Below are positions 1 through 8,800 of a DNA stretch of 64,000 nucleotides, piece by piece. This DNA is from Paenisporosarcina indica (lineage in GTDB: Bacteria; Bacillota; Bacilli; Bacillales_A; Planococcaceae). The translations under genes and the position numbers were made by a program. The notes beneath the pieces are model-generated. The model was not told the origin of the DNA. It did no database searches and saw only the letters and a list, made by a program, of their open reading frames with translations. The DNA lies in the NCBI RefSeq assembly GCF_001939075.1, contig NZ_MPTA01000001.1, positions 496,001-560,000 of the forward strand, written 5' to 3'. Numbering within the stretch: the first letter of the stretch is position 1; the number at the start of each line of letters is the position of its first letter.

Positions 1-116
1 CAAAGTCTGGCCGTTCTGTACTTAGTGCATTTTTCGTTGAACTTGATAACCAAACTGGAAAAGCCATATCTTTTGAACGAATTTATATTAACGAAGATTA
101 TCCTTTTCAAGGTTAA
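1..116 (+). CDS. ymdB: YmdB phosphodiesterase, C-terminal end only
   Basis: Only the last 37 codons lie in the window (reading frame from base 3), ending with residues ERIYINEDYPFQG and a TAA. YmdB is a calcineurin-like phosphodiesterase that in Bacillus affects biofilm and motility gene expression. The identification rests on the C-terminal motif and on its position directly before spoVS, the order known in Bacillus. The catalytic residues are outside the window. The start is cut off by the window edge. Confidence 0.75.
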   Translation, partial: KSGRSVLSAFFVELDNQTGKAISFERIYINEDYPFQG

Positions 117-203
117 TTCCTTCTATCTTTCTATGAACTTGCATACAGTGATTTAAGGACAGCGAAAGCGTCCAACGGTCAGCAAGAACAAGGAGGAATA
201 GTA

Positions 204-473
204 GTGGAAGCATTAAAAGTATCTTCAAAATCTAATCCAAATTCAGTGGCAGGAGCATTAGTTGCCGTCATCCGCGAAAAAGGGTATGCGGAAATGCAAG
301 CAGTTGGAGCAGGAGCACTAAATCAAGCGGTAAAAGCAGTTGCAATTGCACGTGGCTTTGTCGCACCGAGTGGAACTGACTTAATTTGTTCACCGGCATT
401 CACAGACATCGTAATTTCTGGAGAAGACCGAACTGCAATTAAATTGTTAGTAGAAAAACGTACTCGAGGTTAA
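204..473 (+). CDS. spoVS: Stage V sporulation protein SpoVS
   Basis: An 89-residue protein that matches SpoVS almost throughout, including the blocks VGAGALNQAVKAVAIARGFV and ERTAIKLLVE-like ending. SpoVS is a small Alba-like protein needed for normal progress through late sporulation and coat assembly; its biochemical role is poorly defined. Translation starts at GTG 204, placed seven bases after a strong AAGGAGG (190-196). It follows ymdB by 87 bases and ends just before a rho-independent terminator, so it is probably the last gene of the ymdB transcript or has its own promoter, which I could not identify. Confidence 0.95.
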   Translation: MEALKVSSKSNPNSVAGALVAVIREKGYAEMQAVGAGALNQAVKAVAIARGFVAPSGTDLICSPAFTDIVISGEDRTAIKLLVEKRTRG

Positions 474-480
474 TTAGACA

Positions 481-513
481 GACCCAATCTCAAAAAAGAG
501 ATTGGGCTTTTTC
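481..513 (+). terminator. Rho-independent terminator after spoVS
   Basis: Inverted repeat CCCAATCTC (483-491) and GAGATTGGG (498-506) with an A-rich loop, followed by CTTTTTC. Confidence 0.85.
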
Positions 514-542
514 ATGTTTTCTTATAGAAAGTAAAAAGTATA

Positions 543-851
543 GTAGTAGCTGCGATTAACCAGAAAGGCTATTCGTTCATCAACGCCATTTAACAAAATA
601 TATGCGTACGAATGGTTTAAAGATCATATAACAAAACTGTCCAATATCGAAGCATATGATCCAACAAATCGCGAGGAAGCAATGGCTCCGTTGATGGAAC
701 ATGAAAGCCTAGTAACTGGAATCATATACAGAAGAACGGACAACCTTCCTTTGAAATACAGCTTCAAGGTTTTGCCGAGACACATCTAAGTGCAGAAGAA
801 TTGATGATGAGCAATTGTGATTTTGATAAACTAATAAAAGAATTTATGTGA
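543..851 (+). pseudogene. korB: Remnant of 2-oxoacid:ferredoxin oxidoreductase beta subunit (korB)
   Basis: No intact ORF exists, but pieces in different frames read like the C-terminus of the KorB beta subunit. From 543 the frame gives VVAAINQKGYSFINAI and then a stop; from about 592 it gives AYEWFKDHITKLSNIEAYDP and PLMEHESLVTGIIY; after a shift near 720-730 it gives NGQPSFEIQLQGFAETHLSA and ends LIKEFM at TGA 849-851. In several Bacillales korA-korB sit exactly between spoVS and miaB. The family call is from recalled motifs; that this is decayed coding sequence is seen directly from the frame changes. All of korA and most of korB are gone. Confidence 0.75.
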
Positions 852-885
852 GCAGGAAACAGCCGGTATAAAATCGGGAAATTTT

Positions 886-900
886 TTGTCGAAAAGACAA
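886..900 (+). promoter_or_regulatory. Candidate Spo0A box upstream of miaB-ricA
   Basis: TTGTCGAA at 886-893 is identical to the Spo0A box core, and it is followed by AAGACAA (894-900), giving an imperfect inverted repeat. It lies about 20 bases upstream of the candidate miaB -35. Binding is inferred from sequence only. Confidence 0.4.
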
Positions 901-917
901 CAATTCAGTCGAGCACC

Positions 918-947
918 TTGTAGGGTCTGGTAAGGTTTCAGTATAAT
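918..947 (+). promoter_or_regulatory. Candidate sigma-A promoter of miaB
   Basis: TTGTAG (918-923), an 18-base spacer and TATAAT (942-947), ending 44 bases before the miaB start. The -10 is perfect and the -35 weak. Confidence 0.45.
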
Positions 948-991
948 AGAAGAATGTAGTTTTCGTTTTATGTAATGAGAGGGGTATCGTC

Positions 992-2530
992 ATGAATGAA
1001 GAACAGCGTTTACAAAACTCGCAAGTGAAACCACTGCAGAAACCTGAAAAAGATTATAGCCAGTATTTCCAGTCTGTTTATGTGCAGCCATCCTTAAAAG
1101 ATGCAAAGAAACGTGGAAAAGAAGAAATCACGTATCATAAAGATTTTGTTATTGACCCTGTGTTGTTAGGAATGGGAAAAGGACGTAAATTCTTTATTCG
1201 TACATTCGGCTGTCAAATGAATGAACATGATACGGAAGTAATGGCTGGGATTTTCCTGCAACTTGGATATACCCCTACTGAAAACGTACAAGAGGCCAAT
1301 GTCATTTTACTCAATACATGTGCGATCCGCGAAAATGCTGAAAACAAAGTGTTTGGAGAACTTGGACATTATAAAAAATTGAAACGTGACAATCCAGACG
1401 TCTTAATTGGCGTTTGTGGGTGCATGTCTCAAGAGGAATCTGTTGTCAAAAAAATCTTAAAAACTTATAATCAAGTCGACATGATTTTTGGTACCCACAA
1501 TATCCATCGTTTGCCACAACTTTTAAATGAAGCATATCTGTCAAAAGAAATGGTCATTGAAGTGTGGTCAAAAGAAGGCGATGTCATTGAGAGCTTGCCA
1601 AAAGTACGTCGAGGAGAAATCAAAGCGTGGGTTAACATTATGTATGGCTGCGATAAGTTCTGTACCTATTGTATCGTGCCTTATACACGAGGCAAAGAAC
1701 GAAGCCGGAGACCTGAAGACATCATTCAGGAAGTAAGACAATTAGCCGCACAAGGATATAAAGAAGTTACATTACTCGGGCAAAACGTAAATGCTTACGG
1801 AAAAGATTTTGAAGACCTTTCCTATCGTCTGGGTGATCTAATGGAGGCTCTGCGTCAAATCGATATTCCACGTATTCGATTTACTACAAGTCATCCACGA
1901 GATTTCGATGATCATCTAATTGAAGTACTTGCAAAACGAGGTAACTTAGTAGAACATATACATTTACCTGTCCAATCGGGTTCAACAAGTATGTTGAAAC
2001 TAATGGCACGTAAATACAGTCGTGAACAATATATGGATTTGGTAAGAAAAATTAAAGAGGCGTTGCCTGATGCCGCTTTAACAACGGATATCATCGTTGG
2101 TTTCCCAAATGAAACAGATGAGCAGTTTGAAGAGACGATGTCTTTATATAGAGAAGTCGGCTTTGAGCATGCATTTACGTATATCTATTCACCTCGTGAG
2201 GGTACACCAGCTGCTAAAATGGAAGATAATGTTCCACTTGAAGTGAAAAAAGAACGATTACAACGATTAAACAATCTTGTAAATGAGTTCTCGGCAGCTA
2301 CCATGCAGAACTACCAAGATCAACTTGTGGAAGTATTGGTCGAAGGTGAAAGTAGGAAAAACCCTGAAGTTCTTGCAGGATATACAAGAACGAATAAACT
2401 TGTTAACTTTGCGGGTTCAACCGATTTAGCTGGAAAACTGGCAATCGTTAAAATAACAAAAACAAAAACATGGTCACTAGAAGGCGAACTAATTGAAGTT
2501 CTTTCTGGCCAAGAAGTGGGTGTCTTATGA
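992..2530 (+). CDS. miaB: tRNA-2-methylthio-N6-dimethylallyladenosine synthase MiaB
   Basis: A 512-residue radical-SAM methylthiotransferase that converts i6A37 to ms2i6A37 in tRNAs reading U-starting codons. The N-terminal UPF0004 domain carries the auxiliary cluster cysteines C74 ([10 protein letters not shown]), C110 (LNTCAIREN) and C144 (VCGCMSQ). The radical-SAM motif CxxxCxxC is C220-C224-C227 ([10 protein letters not shown]). A TRAM domain fills about the last 65 residues. The ATG at 992 follows GAGAGGGGT. The substrate i6A37 is made by MiaA, also encoded here at 13.7 kb. The downstream ricA start overlaps the stop codon, so the two genes are translationally coupled. Confidence 0.96.
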   Translation: MNEEQRLQNSQVKPLQKPEKDYSQYFQSVYVQPSLKDAKKRGKEEITYHKDFVIDPVLLGMGKGRKFFIRTFGCQMNEHDTEVMAGIFLQLGYTPTENVQEANVILLNTCAIRENAENKVFGELGHYKKLKRDNPDVLIGVCGCMSQEESVVKKILKTYNQVDMIFGTHNIHRLPQLLNEAYLSKEMVIEVWSKEGDVIESLPKVRRGEIKAWVNIMYGCDKFCTYCIVPYTRGKERSRRPEDIIQEVRQLAAQGYKEVTLLGQNVNAYGKDFEDLSYRLGDLMEALRQIDIPRIRFTTSHPRDFDDHLIEVLAKRGNLVEHIHLPVQSGSTSMLKLMARKYSREQYMDLVRKIKEALPDAALTTDIIVGFPNETDEQFEETMSLYREVGFEHAFTYIYSPREGTPAAKMEDNVPLEVKKERLQRLNNLVNEFSAATMQNYQDQLVEVLVEGESRKNPEVLAGYTRTNKLVNFAGSTDLAGKLAIVKITKTKTWSLEGELIEVLSGQEVGVL

Positions 2531-2958
2531 CAACGATTTATACAAAAGATGAAATTATAGCAAAAGCACGTGAAATCGCGGATATGATCGCGAATACGGA
2601 AGAAGTGGATTTCTTTAAACGTGCAGAAGCACAAATAAATGAAAACCAAAAAATTCGTGAAAAGATTGCTAGTTTAAAAAGCTTGCAAAAACAGGCGGTT
2701 AATTTCCAACAATACGGCAAAGAAAAAGCATTAAAATTAATTGAAGACAAAATCGAGAAAATTGAAGTAGAAATTGACGAGATTCCGATTGTACAAGAGT
2801 TTAAACAATCGCAAGGGGATGTAAATGATTTACTTCAGTTAGTGTCGAACACGATTGCCAACAATGTAACAAATCAAATCATTGAATCAACAGAAGGCGA
2901 TTTACTTCGTGGAGAAACTGGTTCAAGAGTACAAAATAGCAAACCAGGCAGCTGTTAA
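2527..2958 (+). CDS. ricA: RicA (YmcA), component of the RicAFT complex
   Basis: A 143-residue, mostly helical and highly charged protein with the length of Bacillus YmcA/RicA. RicA acts with RicF (YlbF) and RicT (YaaT) in a cytoplasmic complex that supports the Spo0A phosphorelay, competence, biofilm formation and RNase Y-dependent mRNA maturation. The ATG overlaps the miaB stop (ATGA, 2527-2530). The protein ends in a cysteine (residue 143); cysteines of the Ric proteins are reported to hold iron-sulfur clusters, and assigning this residue to that role is inference. It is followed by a terminator, so miaB-ricA looks like a two-gene operon. Confidence 0.92.
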   Translation: MTTIYTKDEIIAKAREIADMIANTEEVDFFKRAEAQINENQKIREKIASLKSLQKQAVNFQQYGKEKALKLIEDKIEKIEVEIDEIPIVQEFKQSQGDVNDLLQLVSNTIANNVTNQIIESTEGDLLRGETGSRVQNSKPGSC

Positions 2959-2968
2959 TACCGAGAAT

Positions 2969-3008
2969 GAAAAAATGTTTCCTCGAAGATGAGGGAACAT
3001 TTTTTCTT
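2969..3008 (+). terminator. Rho-independent terminator after ricA
   Basis: Long stem AAAAAATGTT.CCTC / GAGG.AACATTTTTT around a short GAAGAT loop, with T-rich tail at 3000-3010. Confidence 0.85.
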
Positions 3009-3129
3009 TTTGGATTGTACACATGGCAAGTACGCATTTGAATTTCCCCTCTTTTGTGAGCAAAAATTTACGATTCATCTGTTTCGTTTGTCGGAGTCTG
3101 GCTTCCATGTCGAATTGTACATTTCCTTT

Positions 3130-3158
3130 CACCTAATGGGCACAGCCTGCATATGATG
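3130..3158 (+). promoter_or_regulatory. Candidate sigma-K promoter of cotE
   Basis: CACC (3130-3133), a 16-base spacer and CATATGATG (3150-3158) resemble the sigma-K consensus mACm-N16-CATAnnnTA. In B. subtilis cotE is read by sigma-E and sigma-K, so the location fits. The same layout occurs on the minus strand before the cupin gene at 22.7 kb. Confidence 0.45.
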
Positions 3159-3186
3159 AAAAGGAAATGAACGAAGGAGGATGGCT

Positions 3187-3726
3187 TTGAAATATGTCCG
3201 TCAAATCGTGACGAAAGCAGTCGTGGCGAAAGGGAAAAAGAGAGCTGAAGCATGTGAAACATTACGTCCACCAAATAACCCTTCAAGTATTTTAGGGTGC
3301 TGGGTTATCAATCACACACATCAAGCGAAGAAGCAAGGTAGATTTGTAGAAGTGACAGGTAAGTATGATATCAATGTGTGGTATGCCCACCACGATCATT
3401 GCAAAACATCTGTATTCTCGGAGACGGTAGCATATAGAGAGAGAATTAAATTGCACTACCGAGATGATGACGAGATTCATGGTGTGGAAGAAGTACATGT
3501 TCAGGTTTTCCAACAACCCAATTGTACAGAGGCTGTTATTACTTCAGACGGTGAACAATTTAAAGTAACGGTAGAGAGAGAATTGCACGCAGAAGTGGTT
3601 GGGGAAACAACAATTTGTATCCAAGTTCAACCACTTGAATACGAAGAAGAATGGTCATTTAAAGACGAAAGTTCATCTTCATCTACGTCTTCATTTGATG
3701 AATCTAGAGAATCATCTTCGTTTTAG
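3187..3726 (+). CDS. cotE: Outer spore coat morphogenetic protein CotE
   Basis: CotE is the mother-cell protein that organises the outer spore coat. The N-terminal part matches CotE: ITKAVVAKGKK-like start, PSSILG.WVINH, YDINVWYAH, QQPNCTEAVI and AEVVGETTI. I place the start at TTG 3187, giving 179 residues. It lies six bases after GGAGG (3176-3180), whereas the in-frame ATG at 3181 directly abuts that sequence. The TTG start also gives the same spacing to the conserved ITKAVVAKG block as B. subtilis CotE. The last 25 residues are unusual: serine-rich (SSSSSTSSF, ESSSF) in place of the strongly acidic tail of Bacillus CotE, a region known there to affect recruitment of particular coat proteins. 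Confidence 0.93.
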   Translation: MKYVRQIVTKAVVAKGKKRAEACETLRPPNNPSSILGCWVINHTHQAKKQGRFVEVTGKYDINVWYAHHDHCKTSVFSETVAYRERIKLHYRDDDEIHGVEEVHVQVFQQPNCTEAVITSDGEQFKVTVERELHAEVVGETTICIQVQPLEYEEEWSFKDESSSSSTSSFDESRESSSF

Positions 3727-3759
3727 AAAGCCGGGATAGGAAATCCGGCTTTTTTTTTC
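3727..3759 (+). terminator. Rho-independent terminator after cotE
   Basis: AAAGCCGG (3728-3735) pairs with CCGGCTTT (3745-3752) across a GATAGGAAAT-like loop, followed by a long T run. Confidence 0.88.
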
Positions 3760-3870
3760 TGTCATTTTGTTATAATAGCAGTAAAGCATTTTATCTAACA
3801 GTAGGCTGTGATGGATATCCGCTGTTTTAAGTGGTTGAAGGACAACAAATAGTATATGGATACCATTTGT

Positions 3871-3894
3871 CAGTGGGGGGTGTAACCCTCACTG
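3871..3894. repeat. Hairpin in the mutS leader
   Basis: CAGTGGGG (3871-3878) can pair with CCCTCACTG (3886-3894), about 35 bases before the mutS start. No T run follows, so it is not an ordinary terminator. It may be a 5' UTR structure; function unknown. Confidence 0.35.
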
Positions 3895-3927
3895 AACGGG
3901 TACCTATTATTCGAAAGAGGTATCAAT

Positions 3928-6516
3928 ATGACAAGCTATACACCCATGATTCAACAATACTTGAAAGTGAAATCAGAGTATACAGACGCTTTCTTGTTTT
4001 TTCGATTAGGCGATTTTTATGAACTATTTTTTGAAGATGCGGTTAATGCATCCCAAATTCTTGAAATCACGTTGACGAGTCGCGATGGGGGAAGTTCAGA
4101 GCGCATCCCAATGTGCGGAGTTCCTCACCACGCGGCTCAAAATTATATCGAAACGCTTATACAAAAAGGTTATCGAGTAGCAATTTGTGAGCAAACAGAG
4201 GATCCTAAACAAGCCAAAGGAGTTGTCAAACGTGAAGTTGTTCGTTTAATCACTCCTGGTACAATTATTGAAGGGAAAAATATGGACGGTAAAAGTAATC
4301 ATTTTATTGCTTCAGCGGAGGAAATAGACGAAAATCGATATGCCTATGCTTATCTGGATTTATCGACAGGCGAAGGAACGAGTGTCATATTAACAGGAAC
4401 GGAAAAGAACTTGATGCAAGAATTGCAAACATTGGCAATCCGAGAACTTGTGGTGCCAGAGCAATTATATGTTCTTTTATCAGATTTAGCAGAATCTCAG
4501 TCCATCTTGTTGTCGATTGAAAAAACAGAGCTTGAGTCACATGCAAAAGATACATTTGTCGAACAAATCCCAATGGAAGTCCATGCCGTTTGTCACCGTC
4601 TTATAAATTACTTACATCGGACACAAAAACGGTCACTTGATCACATTCAACCGTTTCAATTCCAAGAACGTGAAGAACTTTTGACGATTGATTACCATTC
4701 GAAACGAAATTTAGAACTTATTCAGTCCATTCGTGGCGGAGATCAAAAAGGATCTTTATATTGGCTACTTGATGAAACCATGACTGCGATGGGCGGTCGG
4801 AAATTAAAGCAATGGTTGCACCAACCACTCGCAAATCGAATGAAAATAGAACAACGGCTTGGAATCGTTACCGAATTGCTTGAAGCCTATTTCATCCGTG
4901 CAGATATCAGAGAAAGTTTAAAAGAAGTGTATGACTTAGAACGATTAATCGGTCGTATCTCTTTTGGGACAGCAAGTGGTCGAGATTTAAGTCAACTAAG
5001 ACAATCACTACTCCAAGTTCCATTAATTAAAGCTCAATTATTAGGTAGTGCCAAACCAGCTTTAGCTGAAAGCGCCAATCAATTGGACGAGTGTGTAGAA
5101 TTACTAGATTTGTTAGCACGGGCTATTGCCGATCATCCTCCACTATCTGTCAAAGAAGGAGACATAATTCGTGACGGCTTTCATGAGCGATTGGACGAAT
5201 TACGTGATGCAAAGAAAAACGGTAAAGAATGGATTGCAGCACTAGAACAAAAAGAACGTCAACGTACTGGTATAAAAGGGCTTAAAATCGGTTACAATCG
5301 CATCTTTGGATACTTTATTGAGATTACAAAATCGAATATCCATTTAGCTGATTTAACCCGTTATGAGCGTAAACAAACACTTGCGAATGCAGAACGCTAT
5401 ATCACGGATGAACTAAAGGAAAAAGAGTCTTTGATCTTAACGGCGGAAGAAGAGAGTTTGGCACTTGAATATTCATTATTTGTTGATATCCGTGAACAAG
5501 TGAAGCAATACATTCCTCAAGTGCAACAACTTGCTGCAAAAGTTAGCGAACTGGATGTATTCACGAGTTTTGCAGAAGTTTCGGATCAATATCGATTAAC
5601 AAAACCAACGTTTCATGATGGCCGTGAGCTTAGTATATTAAACGGACGACACCCCGTTGTTGAAAAAATGATGAACAAACAACATTATGTACCAAACGAT
5701 TGTGAACTCACAAATAAAGAAAATATGTTGTTAATCACAGGACCTAACATGTCAGGGAAAAGTACATTTATGCGCCAAGTGGCGATTACCGTCATAATGG
5801 GGCAAATGGGTTGCTATGTCCCTGCGGAAGAGGCTGTACTGCCCGTAACGGATCAAATCTTCACGCGAATTGGAGCTGCAGATGATTTAGCAGCTGGACA
5901 AAGTACGTTTATGGTCGAAATGCTCGAATCAACCTATGCCATTACACATGCGACGGAACGTAGCTTGTTACTATTTGATGAAATTGGGCGTGGTACGTCT
6001 ACTTATGATGGCATGGCACTTGCGCAAGCCATGATGGAATACATTCATACTGAAATTCGGGCTAACACTTTATTTTCAACACATTATCACGAACTGACAC
6101 ATTTAGAAACTCAATTAGATAGGCTTCGAAATGTACATGTTGCTGCCGTCGAACAAAGCGGGAAAGTAGTCTTCTTACATAAAGTGAAAAGTGGACCAGC
6201 AGATAAAAGCTATGGGATTCATGTGGCAGAGCTAGCAAAGCTACCAGAATCGATTCTCGTGAGAGCACGTGATATTTTAAGTGAACTAGAAGCCGATAAA
6301 GTACTAGAAAGTAATGGAAACAGTTCGTCAGTAAACGAACAATTAACGTTTTTTCATGAATCAACATTGGAACCAGAACAACAACATGAAAAAATTGCTA
6401 AAGATCCATTGAATCATGATGTGTTAACTTTAATACGAGAGATTGATATATCAGGTACTACACCAATGAAAGCCCTCCAACTATTATATGAATTGCAACA
6501 AAAAATAGGAAAATAA
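3928..6516 (+). CDS. mutS: DNA mismatch repair protein MutS
   Basis: An 862-residue MutS that recognises base mismatches and short loops. The mismatch-reading Phe-X-Glu motif is F30-Y31-E32 (GDFYEL). The ABC-type ATPase has Walker A GPNMSGKST from G605, Walker B LLLFDEIGRGTST with D684-E685, and the STHYHELT histidine switch. A QLTFF sequence starting at Q805 corresponds to the beta-clamp binding motif described in Bacillus MutS. The ATG at 3928 follows AAAGAGG. mutL starts 23 bases downstream, so this is the usual mutSL operon. The leader of about 150 bases carries a hairpin. Confidence 0.97.
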   Translation: MTSYTPMIQQYLKVKSEYTDAFLFFRLGDFYELFFEDAVNASQILEITLTSRDGGSSERIPMCGVPHHAAQNYIETLIQKGYRVAICEQTEDPKQAKGVVKREVVRLITPGTIIEGKNMDGKSNHFIASAEEIDENRYAYAYLDLSTGEGTSVILTGTEKNLMQELQTLAIRELVVPEQLYVLLSDLAESQSILLSIEKTELESHAKDTFVEQIPMEVHAVCHRLINYLHRTQKRSLDHIQPFQFQEREELLTIDYHSKRNLELIQSIRGGDQKGSLYWLLDETMTAMGGRKLKQWLHQPLANRMKIEQRLGIVTELLEAYFIRADIRESLKEVYDLERLIGRISFGTASGRDLSQLRQSLLQVPLIKAQLLGSAKPALAESANQLDECVELLDLLARAIADHPPLSVKEGDIIRDGFHERLDELRDAKKNGKEWIAALEQKERQRTGIKGLKIGYNRIFGYFIEITKSNIHLADLTRYERKQTLANAERYITDELKEKESLILTAEEESLALEYSLFVDIREQVKQYIPQVQQLAAKVSELDVFTSFAEVSDQYRLTKPTFHDGRELSILNGRHPVVEKMMNKQHYVPNDCELTNKENMLLITGPNMSGKSTFMRQVAITVIMGQMGCYVPAEEAVLPVTDQIFTRIGAADDLAAGQSTFMVEMLESTYAITHATERSLLLFDEIGRGTSTYDGMALAQAMMEYIHTEIRANTLFSTHYHELTHLETQLDRLRNVHVAAVEQSGKVVFLHKVKSGPADKSYGIHVAELAKLPESILVRARDILSELEADKVLESNGNSSSVNEQLTFFHESTLEPEQQHEKIAKDPLNHDVLTLIREIDISGTTPMKALQLLYELQQKIGK

Positions 6517-6539
6517 AAAGAAAGAAAGGAGTCGTTCAA

Positions 6540-8339
6540 GTGGGACACATACGCTTAATGGATGAACCATTATCGAATAAAATTGCAGCGGGTGAAGTCG
6601 TTGAACGACCAGCTTCTGTTGTAAAAGAACTTGTAGAAAACGCAATTGATGCAGGAAGTACATCAATTGATATTTATTTAGAAGAGGCGGGGCTACGAAC
6701 CATTCAAATCACGGATAACGGAAGCGGGATGGATGAAGAAGATGCTGTTCTTTCTTTTTCACGGCATGCAACGAGTAAAATTTCAAATGAGCATGACCTG
6801 TTCCGTATACGGACTCTTGGTTTTCGTGGGGAGGCATTGGCGAGTATTGCCTCAGTATCCAAAGTTGCATTATGGACTTCTGATGGTGCCACTACTGGAA
6901 CGAGCGTTGAAATCGAAGGCGGGCATCTGAAAAAGCAAACTGCAGGTGCACTTCGAAAAGGAACGGACATCAAAGTATCTCAACTATTTTTTAACACGCC
7001 AGCACGTTTAAAGTACATGAAAACAATTCAAACAGAACTTGGGCATACCATGGATTTAATCAATCGACTTGCCTTATGTTATCCTTCCATAGCTTTTAAA
7101 CTATCGCATGGTGATCAAATGTTGCTTCATACAAATGGACGCGGTGATTTGCAACAAGTTATAGCTGCGATTTATGGGATGTCGATCGCGAAGAAAATGA
7201 TTCCATTTGAAGGGGAATCTTCAGACTATCGCATTCATGGATATGCATCGTTACCAGAAATCACACGAGCTTCAAAAAACTATTTAACATTATTTGTGAA
7301 CGGAAGATGGGTCAAACATTATAGCGTACAACAATCTATTGTTCATGCGTATCACACATTTTTACCAATCGAACGATATCCATTAGTCGTGTTGCATATT
7401 GAAGGTGATCCATATTTAACCGACGTAAATGTTCACCCATCAAAACAACACATACGCTTGAGTAAAGAAAAAGAATTGCAAGAGCTTGTTGAAGAGACGA
7501 TACGTAAATGCATTCGCTCCGTGATGAGAGCACCTGAAATTGCCGAAAAACCCAAAAAAATAGTCACACCAAGTGAGCAAATGGATTTATGGAAATCCAG
7601 ACCAGTTGGATCAACAGTTTCACAACAAACCCATCCGATGCAAACCTTCAATAAAACACCCGAGCCTCTGATGGTGAAAGAAACGATTGACCGTGATGAA
7701 ACTTCCATTGAAGTTGAAGCATTTGAGAAATTGGAACCCGTTACTTCGAGAGAACTTATTCCTGAACTTGATATTATCGGACAAATTCACGGAACTTATA
7801 TCATTGCTCAAAGTACGGATGGATTTTATTTAATCGATCAACACGCGGCGCAAGAACGGATTAAATATGAATACTTTCGTGATAAGGTAGGCGAGGTCGA
7901 CGGAGAACAAAGACAATCATTATTGATTCCACTGTCGATGCACTATTCTGCTGATGAGGCTTTACGCTTAAAGGAGCATGCGGATAAACTAGAAGAAGTT
8001 GGGATATATCTCGAGGAATTTGGTCCCACTACCTATATTGTTCGTGAGCATCCCTCTTGGTTCCCAAAAGGATTCGAGGAAGAGATTGTAAAAGAATTAA
8101 TTGAGCAAGTATTGATTAATCGAAAAACAGATGTGAAAAAGTTAAGAGAAGATGCAGCCATCATGATGAGTTGTAAACGATCGATTAAAGCGAATCATTA
8201 CTTAACAAGAGAAGATATGGTAAGACTAATCGAAGACTTAAAAAAAGCGGAGCATCCTTTTACTTGCCCACATGGACGTCCAGTCATTGTCCACTTTTCA
8301 ACGTATGAGATTGAAAAAATGTTTAAACGTGTCATGTAA
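6540..8339 (+). CDS. mutL: DNA mismatch repair endonuclease MutL
   Basis: A 599-residue MutL starting at GTG 6540 after AAAGGAG. The GHKL ATPase motifs are ENAIDAG, DNGSGM and GFRGEALASI near the N-terminus. The C-terminal domain is of the nicking-endonuclease type: metal-binding motif DQHAAQERIKYE starting at D433, plus SCKRSIKAN and CPHGRP. A QSLLIP sequence fits the QxxLxP beta-clamp binding motif. This agrees with a methyl-independent repair pathway in which MutL nicks the new strand; no MutH is expected. It forms an operon with mutS and ends before a terminator. Confidence 0.97.
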   Translation: MGHIRLMDEPLSNKIAAGEVVERPASVVKELVENAIDAGSTSIDIYLEEAGLRTIQITDNGSGMDEEDAVLSFSRHATSKISNEHDLFRIRTLGFRGEALASIASVSKVALWTSDGATTGTSVEIEGGHLKKQTAGALRKGTDIKVSQLFFNTPARLKYMKTIQTELGHTMDLINRLALCYPSIAFKLSHGDQMLLHTNGRGDLQQVIAAIYGMSIAKKMIPFEGESSDYRIHGYASLPEITRASKNYLTLFVNGRWVKHYSVQQSIVHAYHTFLPIERYPLVVLHIEGDPYLTDVNVHPSKQHIRLSKEKELQELVEETIRKCIRSVMRAPEIAEKPKKIVTPSEQMDLWKSRPVGSTVSQQTHPMQTFNKTPEPLMVKETIDRDETSIEVEAFEKLEPVTSRELIPELDIIGQIHGTYIIAQSTDGFYLIDQHAAQERIKYEYFRDKVGEVDGEQRQSLLIPLSMHYSADEALRLKEHADKLEEVGIYLEEFGPTTYIVREHPSWFPKGFEEEIVKELIEQVLINRKTDVKKLREDAAIMMSCKRSIKANHYLTREDMVRLIEDLKKAEHPFTCPHGRPVIVHFSTYEIEKMFKRVM

Positions 8340-8344
8340 TTGCT

Positions 8345-8375
8345 TTAGACCACGTCTCTATGGTGGTCTTTTTTC
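8345..8375 (+). terminator. Rho-independent terminator after mutL
   Basis: AGACCAC (8347-8353) pairs with GTGGTCT (8363-8369), followed by TTTTTT. Confidence 0.85.
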
Positions 8376-8465
8376 GATTAAGAACGAACAAAAGTGGATA
8401 TAGTTGAATGAAACTTAACTCTCTGGGAGAATCTATTAGAAAAGTTTCTTTAAGGAGAAAAATAA

Positions 8466-8741
8466 ATGACTGAATTTCCGATTATACATACGAATATTTG
8501 GGATGCAGTATGGGCGATCCCTGTAATCATGTTAATAGTATTTTTGCTCAAACTATTTATGCATGTTCCTCCAAAATACTTGTCGACATGCGCCACAGTA
8601 ATCGGTTTGTTCATTTCAATTTTCATTAGTCACCCGAAAAACTTGTCGGCCGGAATTTTCATGGGATTTTTCTATGGCGCTGCAGCGTTTGGAACATATA
8701 TCTCAATCAAATTAGCCATGCAGGCGTACAGAACCAAATAG
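8466..8741 (+). CDS. Small membrane protein of unknown function
   Basis: A 91-residue protein with three likely membrane segments: roughly residues 12-31 (VWAIPVIMLIVFLLKL), 38-56 (STCATVIGLFISIFIS) and 63-84 (GIFMGFFYGAAAFGTY). It starts at ATG 8466 after AAGGAG. It sits alone between the mutL terminator and a bidirectional terminator shared with the convergent SET-domain gene. The size, three segments and glycine/alanine-rich last helix recall small phage holins, but there is no charged C-terminal tail beyond YRTK and no phage neighbours, so I do not assign it. Confidence 0.7.
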   Translation: MTEFPIIHTNIWDAVWAIPVIMLIVFLLKLFMHVPPKYLSTCATVIGLFISIFISHPKNLSAGIFMGFFYGAAAFGTYISIKLAMQAYRTK

Positions 8742-8752
8742 TGGATAAAAGA

Positions 8753-8800
8753 AAAAGCCTGACACTGAGCTAGTTAAACTAGTTCGTTGTCAGGCTTTTC
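8753..8800. terminator. Bidirectional terminator
   Basis: AAAAGCCTGACA (8753-8764) and TGTCAGGCTTTT (8789-8800), with an inner ACTAGTT-type palindrome. T runs on either strand serve both the small membrane protein gene and the convergent SET-domain gene, whose stop codon lies inside the hairpin. Confidence 0.85.

Noticed and set aside
2320-2649. Minus-strand ORF across the miaB-ricA junction
   Set aside because: It lies opposite two well-supported genes and has no ribosome binding site; a shadow frame.
3780-3927. T-box or riboswitch in the mutS leader
   Set aside because: Only one short hairpin without a T run or conserved T-box sequence is present.
8466-8741. Holin assignment for the 91-residue membrane protein
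   Set aside because: Three helices fit, but no charged tail, no phage context and no specific motif support it.
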